Shown here: positions 5,427 through 8,633 of the stretch, one piece after another
Numbering within the stretch: the stretch's first letter is position 1
Layout: each line of letters opens with the position of its first letter
Assembly: GCA_028287415.1 (NCBI GenBank)
Contig: JAQBPS010000432.1
Coordinates: 1-8,633 of the forward strand
Reading direction: 5' to 3'
Length of the DNA: 8,633 bases
Origin: Bacillota bacterium
GTDB lineage: Bacteria; Bacillota; Sulfobacillia; Symbiobacteriales; Symbiobacteriaceae
Program-made: the position numbers and the translations under genes
Notes under the pieces: model-generated
What the model saw: only the letters and a program-made list of their open reading frames with translations
Database searches by the model: none
What the model was told of the DNA's origin: nothing

Positions 5427-6701
5427 CTATACCCATTGATGCTCCGGCTCGGCGGGCGCCGGCGCCGGCATCGCCCTGATTCGGTGGACCGGGGAGAACA
5501 GGAGCCATATCAGGCCCACCGCCCGCCCGGCAAGCGCCAGCAAGAACGTCGCCCGCAGGCCGATGTGCTCGGCCAGCACCCCGCCCGCCACCGTGCCCAC
5601 CAGGACGAACAGCCAGTTTGACAGCCGCCAGGTTGCGTTGACCCGGCCCAGCAGGTGGTTCGGCGTCACGGTCTGGCGCAGGCTGGTGACGTGGATCTGG
5701 TAAATCGTATCGGCGCCGTCCCCCAGCAGCTGCTGTCCGATCAGCAGCAGCACAATCAACCAGTATGGCCCGAACGCCACGCCGATCAGCAGATAGCCAA
5801 CCAGCCCCAGCACGGATGCGGCGACCAGCGTCTTCCCCAATCCAAAGTGGCGCAGCACCGGCTCCGCCAGGGCAGCGCCAAAGAACGAACTGATGCCGCC
5901 GAACGCATAGAGTACGCCCTGCACACCCGGTGCAATTTGCAAATCGCGGCTGATGTACAGGACGTAGACCGTGCCCATGACGCCGCCGAAGTGGCCGCCC
6001 ATGCCGGCAATGCCCGCCAGGGAGCGGAGCACCCGGTTGGCAAGCAGGACCTTCACGCCCTCGCGGGCTTCGTGCAGGGCTGGTTCCCGCGCCGCGGATG
6101 GCGCCGGCGGCGGCTCAGGCTTGCGGATCCACGCCAGCGAACATGCGGATATCACGAACGAGATGGCGTCAATCGCCAGGGTGAAGGCGCCGCCGATCAG
6201 CTGAAACAGCGCGCCTGCGATGCCAAAGCCCGCCACCTCCGCGATCGATACGGTGGCGGAAAGCTTGCTGTTGGCGTCGAGCACATGCTCCGGTTCAACC
6301 AGCGTCGGCAGATAGGCCTCATAGGCAATATCGAAGCAGACCGTCAGGAGCGAGACCACAGCAGCCACCGCCGCGACCTGGATCAATGTGAGATGCCCCA
6401 GCCAGTAGGCGACGGGGATCGAGCCGATCACCAGCGCCCGCCCCGCATCCGCCCAGAGCATGATCGGCCGCCGCTGGAGCCGGTCGATCCAGACGCCCGC
6501 AAGCAGTGCGACGAGCATGCCGGGGGCGATCTCGGCCACCCGGACCCAGGCGACCTGCGTCGGGCTGGCCTGGAGCGTGTAGATCACCAGGAAGGGGAGC
6601 GCAATCTTGCCGACCAGAGAGCCGAACATGGAGAGCGTCTGGCCGCCCCACAGCTTTAAGAAATCGGTGTGCTGCCACAGGCCCTTGGGCCAATATGTCA
6701 T
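5427..6701 (-). CDS. MFS transporter, DHA3 (macrolide-efflux-like) type
   Basis: This 424-residue polytopic membrane protein of the major facilitator superfamily has about twelve hydrophobic segments. The loop after helix 2 carries the motif-A variant GVWIDRLQRRPIMLWADAGR (69-88). DIAYEAYLPTLVEPEHVLDANSKLSA (about 124-149) is typical of the DHA3 branch, which also holds macrolide exporters. A Pro/Ala/Arg-rich central loop (about 195-212) divides the halves. I start at the ATG 6699-6701, with AAAGGGGA five bases upstream. Upstream in-frame starts would place codons inside the palindromic repeat. The gene is followed after 14 bases by the N-demethylase-like gene, sharing its stop with that gene's RBS. 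Import or export of an N-methylated compound is an inference from neighbours; the family mostly exports. Confidence 0.9.
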   Translation of the reverse strand: MTYWPKGLWQHTDFLKLWGGQTLSMFGSLVGKIALPFLVIYTLQASPTQVAWVRVAEIAPGMLVALLAGVWIDRLQRRPIMLWADAGRALVIGSIPVAYWLGHLTLIQVAAVAAVVSLLTVCFDIAYEAYLPTLVEPEHVLDANSKLSATVSIAEVAGFGIAGALFQLIGGAFTLAIDAISFVISACSLAWIRKPEPPPAPSAAREPALHEAREGVKVLLANRVLRSLAGIAGMGGHFGGVMGTVYVLYISRDLQIAPGVQGVLYAFGGISSFFGAALAEPVLRHFGLGKTLVAASVLGLVGYLLIGVAFGPYWLIVLLLIGQQLLGDGADTIYQIHVTSLRQTVTPNHLLGRVNATWRLSNWLFVLVGTVAGGVLAEHIGLRATFLLALAGRAVGLIWLLFSPVHRIRAMPAPAPAEPEHQWV

Positions 6702-6741
6702 AGTATCCCCTTTGGTTTGTAATGCTGTGGAGCTCTTTTTT

Positions 6742-6857
6742 ATTGCCACGGATTTCACAGATTACACGGATTCGAACATGAATATATAAAAACATGTTCA
6801 CCACGTAATCTGTGATTGTATTAAAAATCAGTGTAACCAGTGTAATCCGTGGCCATA
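6742..6857. repeat. AT-rich palindromic repeat element (MITE-like)
   Basis: The ends are inverted: GCCACGGATT (6745-6754) and AATCCGTGGC (6844-6853), extended by CAC/GTG across one mismatch. Inside, TCACAGATTAC (6755-6765) pairs with 6805-6815, and GAACATG (6774-6780) pairs with CATGTTC (6793-6799). The left arm is three 9-base units (CACGGATTT, CACAGATTA, CACGGATTC), and the right arm read on the minus strand is again three (CACGGATTA, CACTGGTTA, CACTGATTT). It is far richer in A+T than its neighbours. It fills most of the gap between the flavoenzyme stop and the MFS RBS. No transposase is present; a non-autonomous mobile element is my inference. Confidence 0.75.
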
Positions 6858-6868
6858 TTTAAGAAGAC

Positions 6869-7999
6869 TTACCGCCCGGGTCTAAACAACCCCACCGGAT
6901 GACGAGTCCCACCATCCATAGCCAGGTCGGCTAAAACCTCCCCCACCACGGAGCAAAACTTGAACCCGTGCCCAGAGAATCCCCCGGCCAACACCACGTT
7001 CGGATCGCCCGGGTGCAGGCCGATCACGAAGTGCTCATCGGGGGTGTTCGTATACATGCAGGCCGTCGAGCGCAAGCACTCCCCGGCGGCGTCCGGCAGC
7101 CATGCTGCGAGCGTCTGCCGCATCGCAGCCACCTCCTCGGCGCTCACCTGGCGGTCGATCGCGTCGGGCGTCGTGATCTGCCCGCTGTGGTGGAACGCTA
7201 CCTTCACACCCTCCCCCGGCAGAGCCGGGAAGCCGTAGAAGACCGGCGTTCCCCGGCGCTCCGCAAGGTAGATCGGGAACCGGTCCGGCGCGAACGCCTC
7301 ACTGCTTGCGGCGGGCTCAAACCAGTGCATGACGTTCCGCTCCACCTGCAGCGGCAGCCCCAGCTCGGGCGCCACCGCCCCGAGCCATGCGCCCGCGCAG
7401 ATCACCAGCCGCCCGGCCGCCACCGTGCCCTGGTCAGTCCGCACCCGGACCCCGCCCCCGGCGATCGCCTCCCAGCCCGTCACCCGGGCGCCGAACCGGG
7501 CCTCCGCCCCATCCGCCACCGCAGCCTCCAGGTGCGCCAGCACGCACGCCTCCGGGAAGAGCAGGCCGGCGTCCGCCTCGAAGACCGCCACCTCGTCCGG
7601 CTCCGGGCGCATCACCGGGTAGCGCCGGCGGATGTCACCCGCCGTCAGCCACTCATGGGCGAGCCCGTGCTCCCGGGCGCTGCGGGCGGAGCCCTCCACC
7701 ACGGCGCTGCCCTCCGGACCGAGCATCAGCCCGCCGGTGCGGAGCATCAGCGGGCGCCCCGTGCGGCGCTCAAGCGCCTCCCAGAGCTCATAGGCCCGCA
7801 GCAGCAGCGGCACATAGGCCGGGTCCTCAAAGTACGCCTTGCGGATGATCCGGGACTGCCCATGCGAGGAGCCCAGGGCATGGGCCGGGCTGAACTGCTC
7901 CAGCCCCAGGACCTTCACGCCCCGGGCCGCAAGGTGCGCCAGCGCCGCACTCCCCATGCCACCCAGGCCGAGTACTACCACGTCGTACGTTGCCGCCAT
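6869..7999 (-). CDS. SolA/monomeric sarcosine oxidase-type flavoenzyme (N-methyl amino acid oxidase)
   Basis: This 376-residue FAD enzyme belongs to the family of N-methyl-L-tryptophan oxidase (SolA) and monomeric sarcosine oxidase. Such enzymes oxidise an N-methyl amine or amino acid with oxygen, giving the free amine, formaldehyde and hydrogen peroxide. The dinucleotide-binding motif GLGGMGSAALAHLA is at 11-24 and E34 ends the second strand. SSHGQSRIIRKAY (44-56) supplies the family's His and two Arg near the flavin. H270 (KVAFHHSG) fits the substrate-site His. C314 in STACMYTNTPDEHF matches the covalent-FAD cysteine, and K347 in FSGHGFKF matches the oxygen-activating lysine. Length is normal and all key residues are present. 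AGAGGGG lies 9 bases upstream of the ATG. Substrate cannot be fixed; a relative such as pipecolate oxidase is possible. Confidence 0.9.
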   Translation of the reverse strand: MAATYDVVVLGLGGMGSAALAHLAARGVKVLGLEQFSPAHALGSSHGQSRIIRKAYFEDPAYVPLLLRAYELWEALERRTGRPLMLRTGGLMLGPEGSAVVEGSARSAREHGLAHEWLTAGDIRRRYPVMRPEPDEVAVFEADAGLLFPEACVLAHLEAAVADGAEARFGARVTGWEAIAGGGVRVRTDQGTVAAGRLVICAGAWLGAVAPELGLPLQVERNVMHWFEPAASSEAFAPDRFPIYLAERRGTPVFYGFPALPGEGVKVAFHHSGQITTPDAIDRQVSAEEVAAMRQTLAAWLPDAAGECLRSTACMYTNTPDEHFVIGLHPGDPNVVLAGGFSGHGFKFCSVVGEVLADLAMDGGTRHPVGLFRPGR

Positions 8000-8086
8000 C
8001 GCTATCTACCCCTCTTCTCATAAAAAAACGCCCGGCAGGAAAAGCCTTGCGCCCGCCGAAGCAAAACCCGAAGGAGCGTGATTCGG
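8000..8086. promoter_or_regulatory. Divergent promoter region between flavoenzyme and VOC genes
   Basis: The 87 bases between two outward-facing genes must contain promoters for both or be read through. An A7 run (8022-8028) and a GCAAGG/CCTGC imperfect stem (minus strand, about 8035-8051) are visible. The minus strand therefore has a stem and then T7, which also looks like a weak terminator or leader. No good -35/-10 pair stands out on either strand. Confidence 0.3.
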
Positions 8087-8633
8087 TTGCGTCTTGACCA
8101 TGCCATGCAGATTGTGCGGGACCTGGATGCGGCCGTGGCCACCTTTCGGCAGCTCGGCCTGCACGTGGTGCCCGGCGGCGAGCACCCCGACTGGGGCACC
8201 CACAATGCCCTCTGCTACTTTGACGACCTGACCTACATTGAACTGCTGGCGATCCGCTCCGAGGCGGACGCCATCCGCTCGGACATGGGCGGCAACGCCC
8301 ACCGCTTCCTGGCCGGCGGCGAGGGCATTGGCACCGCCGCCCTGCGGAGCGAGCAGATCACGGCTGATGCCGACGCCATGCGCGACCGCGGTGTGGCCGT
8401 GACCGGCCCCGTACCCGGCTCCCGCCGCCGCCCCGATGGTTCGCTCCTGACCTGGCAGCTCGCCCTGCCAGCCTGGCCCCAGCCCTTTCTGATCGCGTGG
8501 GGCGACGAAGCGCCCGCTCGCCGGGCCGACCTGATCGCCCGGGGTGCGCTTGCGCCGCACCCCATCGCCCCGAGCGGCCTGCGGCTGGAGCGGGTCGCGT
8601 GGGCCGTGACCGACCTGGCCGTCGGGGCGGACT
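8087..8633 (+). CDS. Glyoxalase_3-type VOC domain protein (partial, runs off window)
   Basis: The 182 residues visible begin RLDHAMQIVRDLDAAVATFRQLG and continue GGEHPDWGTHNALCYFDDLTYIELLAI. This is the pattern of the Glyoxalase_3 branch (PF13468) of the vicinal oxygen chelate fold, with H5 and E52 as candidate metal ligands and a second module just starting at RLERVAWAVTDL before the window ends. The biochemical role of this branch is mostly unknown; glyoxalase activity should not be assumed. I use the TTG at 8087, ten bases after AAGGAG (8071-8076). An in-frame GTG at 8078 is too close to that site, and ATG 8105 would cut off the first strand and H5. It is divergent from the flavoenzyme gene. 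Confidence 0.85.
   Translation, partial: MRLDHAMQIVRDLDAAVATFRQLGLHVVPGGEHPDWGTHNALCYFDDLTYIELLAIRSEADAIRSDMGGNAHRFLAGGEGIGTAALRSEQITADADAMRDRGVAVTGPVPGSRRRPDGSLLTWQLALPAWPQPFLIAWGDEAPARRADLIARGALAPHPIAPSGLRLERVAWAVTDLAVGAD

Noticed and set aside
5655..6659. 334-residue plus-strand frame antisense to the MFS gene
   Set aside because: It is hydrophilic, Arg/Gln/His-rich, without RBS or motif, as expected for the complement of membrane-protein codons.
6968..8023. 351-residue plus-strand frame antisense to the flavoenzyme
   Set aside because: It is a shadow frame; the minus-strand protein has FAD, covalent-Cys and active-site residues in place.

Overview
The window is high-GC bacterial DNA with strong Firmicutes-type ribosome-binding sites: AGGAGG or a close variant precedes most genes. 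One gene uses a TTG start, and there are two matches to a Bacillus-type LexA/DinR box. High GC together with Firmicutes signals suggests a Symbiobacterium-like high-GC Bacillota. This is inferred from composition and translation signals, not from a marker gene. Most genes are ordinary metabolic or transport genes; the unusual material is mainly in the non-coding and repeat DNA.

Left region (1-1710). The first ~560 bases carry no credible gene. They hold two diverged copies, at 1-122 and 382-503, of an element built around a ~57-nt hairpin followed by a LexA-like box. Changes between the copies preserve base pairing. A separate long imperfect palindrome (156-226) lies between them. A DMT/EamA-family transporter follows (580-1482), and a good intrinsic terminator sits ~200 bp beyond it (1678-1707).

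Middle region (1711-4300). A zinc-independent quinone-oxidoreductase-like NADPH enzyme (1855-2805) has a strong RBS and a leader rich in short inverted repeats. Facing it is the N-terminal half of an aminoglycoside-phosphotransferase-like kinase that has lost its catalytic lobe and has no usable start (2818-3279, pseudogene). Overlapping that remnant is a small, very basic protein gene (3239-3454, minus) with a good promoter and RBS, and a terminator-like hairpin inside its 3' end. A predicted lipoprotein with an Asp-rich calcium-binding-type loop follows (3737-4267).

Right region (4306-8633). Three minus-strand genes, read from right to left, encode a SolA/monomeric-sarcosine-oxidase-type flavoenzyme (6869-7999), a DHA3-type MFS transporter (5427-6701) and a DUF3445 heme-dependent oxidative N-demethylase-like protein (4306-5412). 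The last two are tightly coupled. An AT-rich palindromic repeat of ~115 bp (6742-6857) fills most of the gap between the first two genes. Two unrelated oxidative N-demethylation families beside one transporter suggest a small pathway for N-methylated amines or amino acids; this is an inference. A Glyoxalase_3-type VOC protein starts divergently at 8087 and runs off the window.
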